Shown here: positions 9,344 through 17,874 of the stretch, piece after piece
How the letters are laid out: each line of letters starts with the position of its first letter
How positions within the stretch are numbered: the stretch's first letter is position 1
The notes under the pieces: generated by a model
What the model was told of the DNA's origin: nothing
Database searches by the model: none
Seen by the model: the letters and a program-made list of their open reading frames with translations, nothing else
Assembly: GCA_024275195.1 (NCBI GenBank)
Contig: JAJRZP010000028.1
Location: forward strand, 1 to 38,551
Direction of reading: 5' to 3'
From: Chloroflexota bacterium
GTDB lineage: Bacteria; Chloroflexota; Dehalococcoidia; Lucifugimonadales; Lucifugimonadaceae
Length of the DNA: 38,551 nucleotides
Made by a program: the position numbers and the translations under genes

Positions 9344-9817
9344 CTAGTCTGCTGCTTCGACTGCTGACTTCACGTCACTGAAGGGGGGGAGATCAGAGGG
9401 GACATCCGAGAGCCATCTCCAGGCGATATTGCCATCAGTTCCGATAACGAATACTGAACGACGGGCCGCAGTGTAGCCATCCATACCTGCGAAATCGGGC
9501 CACTCAACACCGTAATCGGCTATTGCGGTCTGCTTGTAGTCGCTGAGAATCGGGAACGAGATGCTGTTTGCGTCACGGAAAGCGCCGTTGGCGAAGCGTC
9601 CGTCAGTTGAAATGGCAATTACGACGGCGTTGATGGCAGAGTAGTCGGCAAGTGCATCTCGAAAGGTACACAGTTCGTCGGCACAAACACCACTAAATGC
9701 CGCCGGGAAGAAAGCGATTACCGCTTTTTTACCGGCGAGGCTGGCAGAACTGAACTCGTTGCCATCAGTATCCAGCAATGCAAACGATGGTGCCTTTGAT
9801 CCTACTTCTCCGGACAT
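9344..9817 (-). CDS. Peroxiredoxin, AhpE/Bcp-like
   Basis: A 157-residue thiol peroxidase that reduces H2O2 and organic hydroperoxides. The active-site segment AFFPAAFSGVCADELCTFRD (residues 35-54) has the peroxidatic cysteine C45 and a second cysteine C50 five residues later, the Bcp-type spacing that allows an intramolecular disulfide. The active residues are ordinary Cys codons, not TGA, unlike the DsbA-like gene at 16483. The reductant could be the thioredoxin at 34461. The gene ends at a hairpin terminator and has an AT-rich upstream stretch. Confidence 0.9.
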   Translation of the reverse strand: MSGEVGSKAPSFALLDTDGNEFSSASLAGKKAVIAFFPAAFSGVCADELCTFRDALADYSAINAVVIAISTDGRFANGAFRDANSISFPILSDYKQTAIADYGVEWPDFAGMDGYTAARRSVFVIGTDGNIAWRWLSDVPSDLPPFSDVKSAVEAAD

Positions 9818-9882
9818 ATATAACTCCTTATTAAGCGTAATAACGTGAATAGTATCGGGTGGGGATTATGCCACCTATCGGA

Positions 9883-10848
9883 CTAGATAGACATAGCTAC
9901 CTTGATAACCCCGTCCTGACGCAGGCGGTACATCTCGAATGTATCCTGTGCGTCTTCAAAATTGGCGTCGTGCGTTTTCAGTACGCCGGGGTCGATCCAG
10001 CCTCTTTCCTTCAGTGCAACGATGTCACGGATTTCCTGTATCGGTTCGTGAGTGGCAGCGATAACCGTGGCGTTCATCTGAATGTTTTTACCCATCCACT
10101 TCCGATGATCGAATGAAACATCACTCTGCCCCACCAGGCTGAACGAGACAATCTGACCTTGATCCTTCACCAGGTCGATCGCGATACCCAGACCGTCAGG
10201 ATTTCCACTCGCATCGACCACCACATCAAACATTTCACCACCGGTGATCTCGGTCGATGCCTCGATGGTATTTTCGTTCGAAGCGTTGATCGTGTGAGTA
10301 GCACCCAGTTCAGACGATTTTCGACACCTGTACTCCTCGAGATCGATACCGACAATCTGCGCCGCACCCTGTCGTTCAGCGATCATCGTGAAGGTAAGCC
10401 CGATGCCACCCTGTCCGATCACCGCGATTTTTCGTCCCATCGGGTTCCCCCAGTGTCGGGCGGAGTAGAGTGCAGTTCCAGAGTGTTGACACATTACCCA
10501 TTCGGAAAGATCACCCCATTCGGGGAGTTTGATCAAGCGATCCGCTGTCTGAACAACCTGCTCCTGCATTCCTGCAACTCGACGAGGGATAACAATTACA
10601 CGCTGACCCTCCCGGTAGTCGGTATCCCTACTCTCGACGACAACACCCGCACACTCATGCATCGGGGCACCTGGCACGAACGGGTAGTCCTCTTCTGGTA
10701 GCTCTGCGTCGTATTCGAGGTAGATATCACTTCCGCAAATAGACAACGACTCAAGTTTGATCTTGACTTCACCATCCTCAAGGGGGCCTGGCTCTGGAAC
10801 GTCGAGGAGTTCGATCTTGCGACGGGCTACAACTCTGGCTGCTTTCAA
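9883..10848 (-). CDS. Zinc-dependent alcohol dehydrogenase-like (MDR) protein
   Basis: A medium-chain dehydrogenase of 321 residues if started at the TTG at 10848-10846, which gives the typical N-terminus MKAARVVARRKIELLDVPEP and has AGAGAA just upstream. An upstream in-frame extension to 10977 adds 43 atypical residues and is rejected. The catalytic zinc site region reads SLSICGSDIYLEYD, and the GHE motif is changed to PMHECAGVV. The cofactor loop is IGQGGIGL, followed by an acidic residue in VGIDLEEY, which favours NAD(H). The four-cysteine structural zinc lobe of classical ADHs is absent. The substrate is unknown; threonine or polyol dehydrogenase relatives are possible. Confidence 0.82.
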   Translation of the reverse strand: MKAARVVARRKIELLDVPEPGPLEDGEVKIKLESLSICGSDIYLEYDAELPEEDYPFVPGAPMHECAGVVVESRDTDYREGQRVIVIPRRVAGMQEQVVQTADRLIKLPEWGDLSEWVMCQHSGTALYSARHWGNPMGRKIAVIGQGGIGLTFTMIAERQGAAQIVGIDLEEYRCRKSSELGATHTINASNENTIEASTEITGGEMFDVVVDASGNPDGLGIAIDLVKDQGQIVSFSLVGQSDVSFDHRKWMGKNIQMNATVIAATHEPIQEIRDIVALKERGWIDPGVLKTHDANFEDAQDTFEMYRLRQDGVIKVAMSI

Positions 10849-11315
10849 TATTTTCTCTCGTTCGCTTGTGCGGAAGGTGCTTGGTGACACGTCAACTATC
10901 GTGCCGCCGGAAATTCTAACCCCACCGGGCGTATACTCGCCGACCATCCGAGTTTGAATTGAACCCAATCCCAACAAAGCAATCGATAAGTGAAAATCAC
11001 ACTCATAGAGACAGTGCTGGTCGCCACCGACAGCGGCATGGGTATGGCCGATCTAAATAAACTCACAGGTGGACGTGAACCGCAGATGCCGTTGTAGGAA
11101 TCGCCAACCCCGTCAACGCCGCAACGGTCGAAACAATTCGAGCAATCGATGCGAATGAACTCGAGGCAGGTTTTGAAAACGTCGAACGCATCCTGAGATC
11201 CGCCGGGTACTAATCGATCTGGATCGATTCATTTATCAACCCGTAAACCACTCGTGACATCAGAGATTCCGTTAGAGTCGATTGCGCACGCACGAGCGTC
11301 GAATAATTTCACTAT
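10849..11315. other. Gap of 467 bases between divergent genes, with degraded coding remnant
   Basis: No intact gene is visible here. The right half contains two short plus-strand open stretches in different frames (10990-11097 and 11079-11213), described separately. The remainder should hold the promoters of the divergent alcohol dehydrogenase and exonuclease-helicase genes, but I see no box pair good enough to call. Confidence 0.5.
10990..11213 (+). pseudogene. Probable degraded gene remnant
   Basis: Two adjacent open stretches on the plus strand have protein-like composition. The first (10990-11097, GTG start) reads MKITLIETVLVATDSGM and onward for 35 residues, resembling the N-terminus of an enolase-superfamily protein (MKIT-IET). 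The second (11079-11213, shifted frame) encodes 44 residues containing AVVGIANPVNAATVETIRAI and ends NVERILRSAGY then TAA. The frame change and short length suggest an internally deleted and frameshifted gene. The family is not recognised with certainty. Confidence 0.35.
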
Positions 11316-14150
11316 TTGCCACGCAGCACTCATAGATTATTGTCTGGAATTCACGAAGACATACTGATAGCCCTCGACCTTGAGACGACAGGTGTGAGTG
11401 CAAACTCCGACCACATCATCGAGGTTGGAGCCGTCAAGTTCCGAGGTGATGAGCAGCTCGATACGTTCAGCATGCTGGTAAACCCGAGGCGCAAGCTATC
11501 TAGTTTCATCGTGGGCCTCACCGGGATAACTCAAGAGAAGGTCGATTCCGCACCTGACTGGGACCAGGTCAAGTCAGATGTTGCCGAATTCATCGCTGGC
11601 GTCCCGATCATCGGGCACAACGTCGGTTTCGATGCATCGTTCCTGCGCTCGCATGGAGTAAAACCAGATGGTCTTTACGACACGATGTCGATGGCCGAGA
11701 TCGCACTTCCCGCGGGCCCCGAATACAGCCTGAGTCGTTTGTCTCAGAGGTTCGGATTTGCACATGACGACCCGCACAGGGCTTTATCTGATGCTCTCGT
11801 TACTCGGGACCTGTTTCTGCACCTGCTGCGAATTATCGAGAAATTTGACCGTTCTGTCCTTGAGCAGATCAGGTCGCTGGGCGAGTACGCGAAGACCCCG
11901 TTGGGAGCCGTCGTACGCCGCATACTCGAATCGGAAGTGTCGGCATTTCTTCCAAGCAGCGACAGCCTGACCGGAATCGACCCGAAAGAACTATCACAAC
12001 GACTGCGATCATCGAACAGGATTCCCTCGGTTGAGCCACATGAGTATGACCGGGATGAGACAGATGCTCAAAGCGTGACAGCCGCGATTGACGAGATATT
12101 CGGTGAGAGCGGCTCACTTGAGAAGACACTGGCAGGATACGAACCTCGGCCTGAGCAGATCGAGATGGCGAAAGCCGTCGGGCATGCCATCGAGAATGGC
12201 GAGCACCTGATCGTCGAGGCAGGTACTGGTGTCGGAAAATCCCTTGCATACCTTGTGCCGTCTGTACTGCACGCTATCCGAACGGGGAAAAAGATCGTCG
12301 TTTCGACAAACACCATTAATTTGCAGGAGCAGTTAAACGGCAAGGATGTCGAGATAACTTCGAAGGCTCTCTCCGAATTCGGTGAGTCGACCGACAGGAT
12401 GCGTGCGACGCAACTGAAAGGCCGAGGGAATTACCTTTGTTTCAAACGCTGGCAAAACGCGATTCTTGCAACCGAACCCACTGATATCGAATCAAAACTG
12501 CTATCAAAATTGCTTGTCTGGCTCCGAGAGACCGAGACAGGTGATCGCAGTGAACTGGCACTGGGACGCTTAACCCCGTTGTTCAGCCGGTTCTCTGCTC
12601 AGGGCGCAATGATGTGTCCGTCGAACGAGGGCCCTTGCTTCCTGCGAAAGGTAAGGAATCAGGCTAATGCTTCGAATGTTGTCATCATCAACCATGCGTT
12701 GCTGATGTCGGATATAGCCATGGGTGGTGGGCTACTGCCGGACCACGACGTGCTGGTGATCGATGAAGCGCACCATCTTGAATCGGCAGCGACCAACCAC
12801 CTCGGATTCTCAGTCAATCAGTTTCTGTTGGAGAACGAGCTTCGTCGGCTAACCGGCAGCAGGGGAATACTCACCAGAATTGCAGCGGTCATAGCAAAGG
12901 GAGTAGTAAACGCACTCGATGCTTCTACCAGCATTGCCATTCAGGCGATGGAATCTGTAGAAGCCGCTATACAAAATGCGTCGGTCATGTTCGAATTGGC
13001 GGCCGGGATAGCCGCGGAAGAGGTAGGGGGGTCTCGGCAACAATCGGAACTCCGCCTCACCGACAGCGTCCGCGCCCAGCCTATATGGAGCGATCTTGAA
13101 ATCGCATGGGAAAACGCGAATGCACGCCTTCTAGAAGTGTCAGCGCATCTTGGAGATCTATGTGAGCAGGCGACGGCGGTGAAAGACAGCTCTTCTGAGG
13201 GGCTTATTCTCGACGCTTACGCAGTAAAAGACTCCATCGAATCAGCGGTGTCTTCATTGCGGGAAGCTATCCCGGAGCCAATGCAGGGCAGTGTCTACTG
13301 GCTGAAGACTCAATCGGGAACTCGCGGAACCAGCATCAACGGCGCACCACTTGACGTATCGATCAAGCTTGGTGAGGCGTTGTTCGAGAGTGACAGATCG
13401 GTGATTCTAACTGGCGCAACGGTCGCCTATGAAAAGAGTTTTGAGCGGTACAGGAACTCCATTGGTCTCGAAACCGGTGACGAGTTAATTCTGGGTTCAC
13501 CGTATGACTATGAGAAAAACACGCTGATTGCCGTACCTGAAGATATGCCTGCGCCGGGAGACACAGGCTTCGCAAACGCTACTGCTGATGTGCTGGTCGA
13601 AATCGCTAAGGCAAGCGCCGGGCGGGTACTGGCATTGTTTACTTCTATCTCAGCGCTCGATAACGCCAGAAAGGCAATAACTCCAGTTCTTGGGCAGCAC
13701 GGGATCAGAGTGATTGCCCAGGGTGCTGATGGTTCGCCAGCGCGAATCATGCGCATGCTCGCTGACGACACTCCAACCATCGCGCTGGGAACAAGTAGCC
13801 TCTGGGAAGGTGTCGATCTTCATGGCGCGTCGCTCGATGCGCTGGTGATGGCAAGACTGCCGTTCCCGGTGCCATCAGACCCGATCGTAGCCGCGCGGAG
13901 TGAACAGTTTGATGATGGATTTGGCGAGTACAGCATTCCAGAGGCAGTCCAGCGTTTCCGACAGGGATTTGGCCGTCTCATCCGATCTCGCACTGATCGT
14001 GGAGTATTCGTGATTCTGGACAACAGGATCGTGACTAAAAATTATGGGGTTAAGTTTCAGCGTTCTCTACCACGCTGCAACGTTCGTAGAGTTAGTACTG
14101 AACGACTGTTCCCGCTATTACAGAGCTGGCGAAACGGGACATTTGAGTGA
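11316..14150 (+). CDS. dinG: Exonuclease-helicase: DnaQ-like exonuclease fused to DinG-type helicase
   Basis: A 944-residue fusion. Residues about 14-170 form a DEDDh 3'-5' exonuclease: DLETTG (D21, E23), GHNVGFD (D106) and HRALSDA (H154, D159). The remainder is an XPD/DinG superfamily 2 helicase with Walker A AGTGVGKS at 302-309 and the DEAH box at 483-486. C-terminal motifs include LGTSSLWEGVDLHG and a QGFGRLIRS arginine-finger motif near the end. Only three cysteines (C375, C434, C441) lie where Fe-S members have four, so a cluster is doubtful. The architecture matches Bacillus-type DinG. It starts at TTG 11316, although a TTG at 11340 is an alternative. The stop overlaps the next gene's GTG. 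Confidence 0.88.
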   Translation: MPRSTHRLLSGIHEDILIALDLETTGVSANSDHIIEVGAVKFRGDEQLDTFSMLVNPRRKLSSFIVGLTGITQEKVDSAPDWDQVKSDVAEFIAGVPIIGHNVGFDASFLRSHGVKPDGLYDTMSMAEIALPAGPEYSLSRLSQRFGFAHDDPHRALSDALVTRDLFLHLLRIIEKFDRSVLEQIRSLGEYAKTPLGAVVRRILESEVSAFLPSSDSLTGIDPKELSQRLRSSNRIPSVEPHEYDRDETDAQSVTAAIDEIFGESGSLEKTLAGYEPRPEQIEMAKAVGHAIENGEHLIVEAGTGVGKSLAYLVPSVLHAIRTGKKIVVSTNTINLQEQLNGKDVEITSKALSEFGESTDRMRATQLKGRGNYLCFKRWQNAILATEPTDIESKLLSKLLVWLRETETGDRSELALGRLTPLFSRFSAQGAMMCPSNEGPCFLRKVRNQANASNVVIINHALLMSDIAMGGGLLPDHDVLVIDEAHHLESAATNHLGFSVNQFLLENELRRLTGSRGILTRIAAVIAKGVVNALDASTSIAIQAMESVEAAIQNASVMFELAAGIAAEEVGGSRQQSELRLTDSVRAQPIWSDLEIAWENANARLLEVSAHLGDLCEQATAVKDSSSEGLILDAYAVKDSIESAVSSLREAIPEPMQGSVYWLKTQSGTRGTSINGAPLDVSIKLGEALFESDRSVILTGATVAYEKSFERYRNSIGLETGDELILGSPYDYEKNTLIAVPEDMPAPGDTGFANATADVLVEIAKASAGRVLALFTSISALDNARKAITPVLGQHGIRVIAQGADGSPARIMRMLADDTPTIALGTSSLWEGVDLHGASLDALVMARLPFPVPSDPIVAARSEQFDDGFGEYSIPEAVQRFRQGFGRLIRSRTDRGVFVILDNRIVTKNYGVKFQRSLPRCNVRRVSTERLFPLLQSWRNGTFE

Positions 14151-15082
14151 TTATTTCGAATAGCTACACGACAACCACTCGTCCACTATTCCTACCCGTG
14201 GGATATATCGATGTTGAAGCGACATTCGATGGTGGACAGGCGTTTCGCTGGTGGCAGGAAGAGTCAGGCGGATATCGTGGTGTGATTGGTCGGCGGGTAG
14301 TCAATGTTCGCGAGACACACGATGGTCTGATAATCACCCCACTTGACCGAAACGGTATCGATGGGCTCGAACACACAGTGCGTGAGTATCTTGGCGATAA
14401 TCAGAATATCGACGACTTTCGAACAAGATTTGCCGACGATCCCTGTCTCGGCCCAGCGTTACGTGGATACTCCGGGCTTCGTGTCCTGCGGCAGGACCCC
14501 TGGGAGTGTCTCTTCAGCTTCATCACGTCCAGTACTTCAAATATTCCGAGGATAAAACTTAACGTCGGGGCGGCGGCTGAACGTCTCGGCTACGCCGTTG
14601 GTTCTGAGGTACGGGACGTGACGTTTCCTGAGCCAGAAGTAGTAGCTGAGGCTGGTGAACGTTTCTTGCGTGACCTCGGATTTGGATTTCGTGCGAAATA
14701 CATAATTCCGGCGGCTGAGGCAGTTGCTTCCGGGCAGTTGAATCTGGCTGATCTCCGGGAAGCCTCGTACTCGGACGCTCGTGCCGAACTAACCGCACTT
14801 CACGGTGTTGGTGAGAAAGTTGCCGACTGCGTGCTGGCATTCTCGCTCGACAAACCCGAGTCTTTCATCGTAGACCGCCACATAATACGTGCGCTCCACA
14901 AGTGGTACGACTTGCCTGAGAAGTCATCGCCATCGTACGCGGCCGACTGGGCGCGCGACTATTTTGGTGACCACTCGGCGCTTGCCAACCAGTACATGTT
15001 CCACCGCGAACGGCTGGCTCGGCGTGCATCGGAATGGGGTGGGGCACACGTAGCGCGGGCACTCCCTGAGGACGAGGGTTAG
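14147..15082 (+). CDS. OGG1-like 8-oxoguanine DNA glycosylase/AP lyase
   Basis: A 311-residue base-excision repair enzyme of the HhH-GPD superfamily. The hairpin-helix-hairpin ALHGVGEKVADCVLAFSLDK contains the Schiff-base lysine K224, and FIVDRHI contains the catalytic aspartate D243. The spacing and the KVADC form match eukaryotic-type OGG1 rather than MutY or Nth. There are no Fe-S cysteines at the C-terminus. The N-terminal OGG_N-like region has GGQAFRW, an OGG1 signature. GTG at 14147 overlaps the dinG stop TGA (GTGA), indicating translational coupling of a repair helicase-nuclease with a repair glycosylase. It converges with the next gene with a 4-base overlap. Confidence 0.88.
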   Translation: MIISNSYTTTTRPLFLPVGYIDVEATFDGGQAFRWWQEESGGYRGVIGRRVVNVRETHDGLIITPLDRNGIDGLEHTVREYLGDNQNIDDFRTRFADDPCLGPALRGYSGLRVLRQDPWECLFSFITSSTSNIPRIKLNVGAAAERLGYAVGSEVRDVTFPEPEVVAEAGERFLRDLGFGFRAKYIIPAAEAVASGQLNLADLREASYSDARAELTALHGVGEKVADCVLAFSLDKPESFIVDRHIIRALHKWYDLPEKSSPSYAADWARDYFGDHSALANQYMFHRERLARRASEWGGAHVARALPEDEG

Positions 15083-16353
15083 CGTTCCTGCAAACCGGGA
15101 AGTCGGCTCTTGGCCAGTTCGAGTTCGTCCCTTTTCGAACGCACCTGACCATTGAGTTTCGCGCGCGTCACAATATCGATCAACTGCCCGATAACCGGTC
15201 CTTCCGGGATTCCAGCGGCAGTCAGGTCATCCCCCGTAATTTCAAGCTTCACGAACCTGATCTTGTCCAGATACTCGGTCAATCTTTCCCGGCGTGGAAG
15301 TGGCGGCCCGGCTGCGATGTATGCTCGTATCGATGCTTCAGGTATTGGACTGAGTACCTCGGCTATTTCGCTCGGTAGAACATTCGGCTGATCCAACACG
15401 CCGACGTGCCTGGCAAGATCGACATTGCCGAGAATCGGATCGCCCCATTCCGCGGGTCCGTCGAATCGTTCAACCACCTGAGCCGCTTCAGCCTCGTTCA
15501 AGCCGGAAGTTGTGATCGCCAGAAGATCGGATATATTCGGCGACAATGCTCCCTGGTTCGCCTGCTCCTCAAGTACCTGATGCGCACGCGAACCTACTCG
15601 AAGCCCCGGACTAATCGCCCCAAGTAGCCCGATTTCCTCCGACTTACGGAGAATCTGCACACGTGTCGGCTCGCGGAGCATGAGTTCGAACTCGTTACGG
15701 ATACGGGCACCACTTAAATTGTCGATGTTTCCGAGCGCACTTGACATAAGCTCGCTGGTTTTCGAATCGATCGAAAAACCCAATCGAACGGCATAGCGAA
15801 CCGCTCGGAATATTCGCGTCGGGTCATCAATGAAGCTCGAATCATGCAGAATCTTGATTCGTTTGCGCATGACATCGCCAAATCCGTTTGCTGGATCGAT
15901 TAAATTCCCCCAAAAAGAGTCTGAGAGAGAAATCGCCATCGAATTAATGGTGAAATCGCGTCTTTTAAGATCATCTTCGATTGAAGCCGGTGTAATTTCA
16001 GGCAACGCTGCGGGTCCACCGTAAGTTTCGGATCGCGCTGTGACGATATCGATTGAGGCAACATCGGGAAGCGTCTTGACTGATTCAATCTTGAATGTCA
16101 GAAACTGAGATCCTGTCGACGTAGTGGCTTCTAATCGGTCGGCAAGTGCCTCTGAAAACGTGCGGGCGTCACCAACTACTGAAATGTCGATGTCACCCGG
16201 CTCACGATCGAGGATAAGATCGCGCGTGAAACCACCGACGAGAAAGACATCCTCAACCGAATCGAGGTTTTTCGTCAGTTCACGACAGTGATCAAATACG
16301 CGCTGATATTCGGCAGGTGATTTTGAACTGAGTAGCTGGGCTAAATTGGGCAT
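15079..16353 (-). CDS. cca: tRNA nucleotidyltransferase (CCA-adding/poly(A) polymerase family, class II)
   Basis: A 424-residue class II nucleotidyltransferase. The catalytic motif is LVGGFTRDLILD (residues 38-49) with the metal-binding GDIDIS (D54, D56). The head-domain motif RRDFTINSMA is at 131-140, and DPTRIFRAVRYAVRLGF provides the ERxxxE-like neck region. It would build or repair the CCA end of tRNAs; a poly(A) polymerase role cannot be excluded from sequence. The C-terminal ~180 residues form a helical body and tail, with no HD phosphohydrolase motif visible. Its upstream region is shared with the divergent selenoprotein gene. Confidence 0.88.
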   Translation of the reverse strand: MPNLAQLLSSKSPAEYQRVFDHCRELTKNLDSVEDVFLVGGFTRDLILDREPGDIDISVVGDARTFSEALADRLEATTSTGSQFLTFKIESVKTLPDVASIDIVTARSETYGGPAALPEITPASIEDDLKRRDFTINSMAISLSDSFWGNLIDPANGFGDVMRKRIKILHDSSFIDDPTRIFRAVRYAVRLGFSIDSKTSELMSSALGNIDNLSGARIRNEFELMLREPTRVQILRKSEEIGLLGAISPGLRVGSRAHQVLEEQANQGALSPNISDLLAITTSGLNEAEAAQVVERFDGPAEWGDPILGNVDLARHVGVLDQPNVLPSEIAEVLSPIPEASIRAYIAAGPPLPRRERLTEYLDKIRFVKLEITGDDLTAAGIPEGPVIGQLIDIVTRAKLNGQVRSKRDELELAKSRLPGLQER

Positions 16354-16482
16354 CGGTTGATAGATTTTCCGTATGCATGAATAGTAAGCGTTAAAACAGA
16401 ATCTTTGCCCGAACGTTTCGATGTACCGTTGCTAGAATTTGAACAGGCGTTGGAAGTTATAGCGAAAGAGTACTCACAAGAG

Positions 16483-17118
16483 ATGGAAGTTAGTAAACCA
16501 GTCAAGATAGATGTGTTCATCGACTACACCTGACCATGGGTGCAGCAAGCCGGCATTTGGTTGGCCAGGGTGAAAGATGAACTCGGAGACGACCTGCGAA
16601 TCAATTGGCGCAGTTTTGCGCTTGAACAGGTAAATTCCAGAGAAGGCGAAGACTGGAAAGCCTGGGAACAAGGTCCCGATTACGTGAGCCGAGGACTCTG
16701 GCCGTTACGTGGTGGCATCGCTGCAAGGGCACAGGGCACCGATGCCCACGTCGACTACATGGAAAAGATTCTTCATGCAAAGCATGTTGAACGTGAAGAT
16801 ATCAGAACCCGAGAAGCGGTAATTACAATCGCGAAAAACGCTGATCTCGATATCGAAATATTCTCCAACGTACTCGATGACCCGGCGTCTCTCGCACAGA
16901 TCGGGGTTGATCACGAGATAGCACTGGGGCTGGGGATATTCGGAACCCCGACTTTCGTATTTGAAAACGGTACATCGGCCTTCTTGAAGATGTTTACGCC
17001 TCCTGAAGACGAAACGATGAGTGCATTCAACGATTTCATGGGTATAGCGAGTGGTCGGAAGTATTTCGGCGAACTCAAACGACCGCAACCGCCATGGCCG
17101 CGGGATGCACGAGACTAA
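16483..17118 (+). CDS. DsbA/FrnE-like selenoprotein (in-frame TGA = selenocysteine at residue 17)
   Basis: A 211-residue thioredoxin-fold protein of the DsbA/2-hydroxychromene isomerase type. From ATG 16483 the frame reads MEVSKPVKIDVFIDYT, then TGA at 16531-16533, then PWVQQAGIWLARV and on to TAA. The TGA falls exactly where DsbA/FrnE proteins carry the first Cys of the C-P-W-C type motif, so the active site is Sec-Pro-Trp-Val. No Cys codon occurs anywhere in the protein, leaving U17 as the only redox residue. The cis-proline loop is GIFGTPTFVF. A SECIS-like hairpin follows the TGA, and tRNA-Sec is encoded at 35050. Calling the gene from GTG 16540 would drop the active site. The frame is also open upstream to 16381 (possible TTG starts at 16405, 16429, 16450), so the N-terminus is uncertain. 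It is first in a run with rnc and ftsY. Confidence 0.85.
16545..16565 (+). promoter_or_regulatory. Putative bacterial SECIS hairpin
   Basis: Just downstream of the in-frame TGA, GCAAGCC (16545-16551) pairs with GGTTGGC (16559-16565): six pairs with one G-U wobble and one A-G mismatch, closing a 7-base loop GGCATTT. The loop starts 18 bases after the TGA and begins with G. Both fit known bacterial SECIS rules (apical loop about 16-37 nt from UGA, a G in the first two loop positions). A competing fold at 16534-16560 is possible. SelB would bind here to deliver Sec-tRNA. Confidence 0.6.
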
Positions 17119-17124
17119 CGACAC

Positions 17125-17865
17125 TTGCCGATAAATCCACTAGACCCTGATCAACTCGATGCCGTCGAAGATGCACTAAACGTAAAGTTTCGTGACAGAG
17201 AGCTTCTAGCACTCGCATTGACACATCAGTCGTACGCCAACGAGCACCCGGATGTCCCTTCCGTTTCCAATGAGCGACTCGAGTTTTTGGGTGACTCGAT
17301 CGTTGGCATGATCGTCGCGGAGCGCCTGTATACAGGCGCTCCCGACCTGGCCGAAGGCGACCTGACAGTAAGGCGTTCGCACATAGTTCGACGGGAAACA
17401 TTGGCCCATGCCGCCCGAGCTATTGGATTGGGAAGTTGGCTTGTGATGGGTAGAGGAGAATCCGTTGCCGGTGGCGATAGGCGATCATCGAATCTCGCAG
17501 ACATGTTCGAAGCGGTCGTTGGGGCCGTTTACGTCGACCGCGGCTATCGCCAGGCGCGTGCGTTCGTGAATAGATGCCTCGGGAAATATGTTGATGAGGC
17601 TCTACGAACCGAGACACGAAAAGATCCGAAATCGCGTTTGCAGGAATATTTACAGGCCAACGGAAACCAGCCACCTCGATATAACTTGGTATCTGAAAGT
17701 GGTACACCAAACGAACTCATATTTACCATGGAGGTGGTAGTTGAGAACAACGCGATCGCTTCGGGGTCGGGAACACGAAAAATTGATGCCGAACGTGAAG
17801 CTGCGAATCGTGCTCTGGACATCCTTCTGCTGAGATCAGATTCGGGCCAATCGTCTGGTCAGTAA
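17125..17865 (+). CDS. rnc: Ribonuclease III
   Basis: A 246-residue double-stranded RNA endonuclease for rRNA and mRNA processing. The catalytic signature NERLEFLGDSIVG is at residues 49-61 with the acidic residues E53 and D57; a second acidic cluster lies in NLADMFEAVVGAVYVDRGY. A C-terminal dsRNA-binding domain spans about residues 165-238 (DPKSRLQEYLQANG to the AEREAANRALD helix). The start is TTG at 17125, six bases after the selenoprotein stop. Order rnc-ftsY is conserved in many bacteria. Confidence 0.95.
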   Translation: MPINPLDPDQLDAVEDALNVKFRDRELLALALTHQSYANEHPDVPSVSNERLEFLGDSIVGMIVAERLYTGAPDLAEGDLTVRRSHIVRRETLAHAARAIGLGSWLVMGRGESVAGGDRRSSNLADMFEAVVGAVYVDRGYRQARAFVNRCLGKYVDEALRTETRKDPKSRLQEYLQANGNQPPRYNLVSESGTPNELIFTMEVVVENNAIASGSGTRKIDAEREAANRALDILLLRSDSGQSSGQ

Positions 17866-17874
17866 ATAGAGAAA

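Noticed and set aside
9344-9817. Peroxiredoxin and thioredoxin (34461) as further selenoproteins
   Set aside because: Both have ordinary Cys codons at the active site and no in-frame TGA.
10849-10977. 43-residue N-terminal extension of the alcohol dehydrogenase
   Set aside because: The family N-terminus begins at the TTG at 10848 (MKAARVV), and the extension has no MDR-like sequence.
11076-11213. In-frame TGA at 11076-11078 before the 44-codon stretch as another Sec codon
   Set aside because: The frame upstream of it soon meets a TAA and does not look coding, so this is better explained as a gene remnant.
16540-17118. Conventional 192-residue gene starting at GTG 16540
   Set aside because: It would begin right after the active-site motif of the thioredoxin fold, removing beta-1 and the catalytic residue. 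The upstream in-frame sequence completes the fold.
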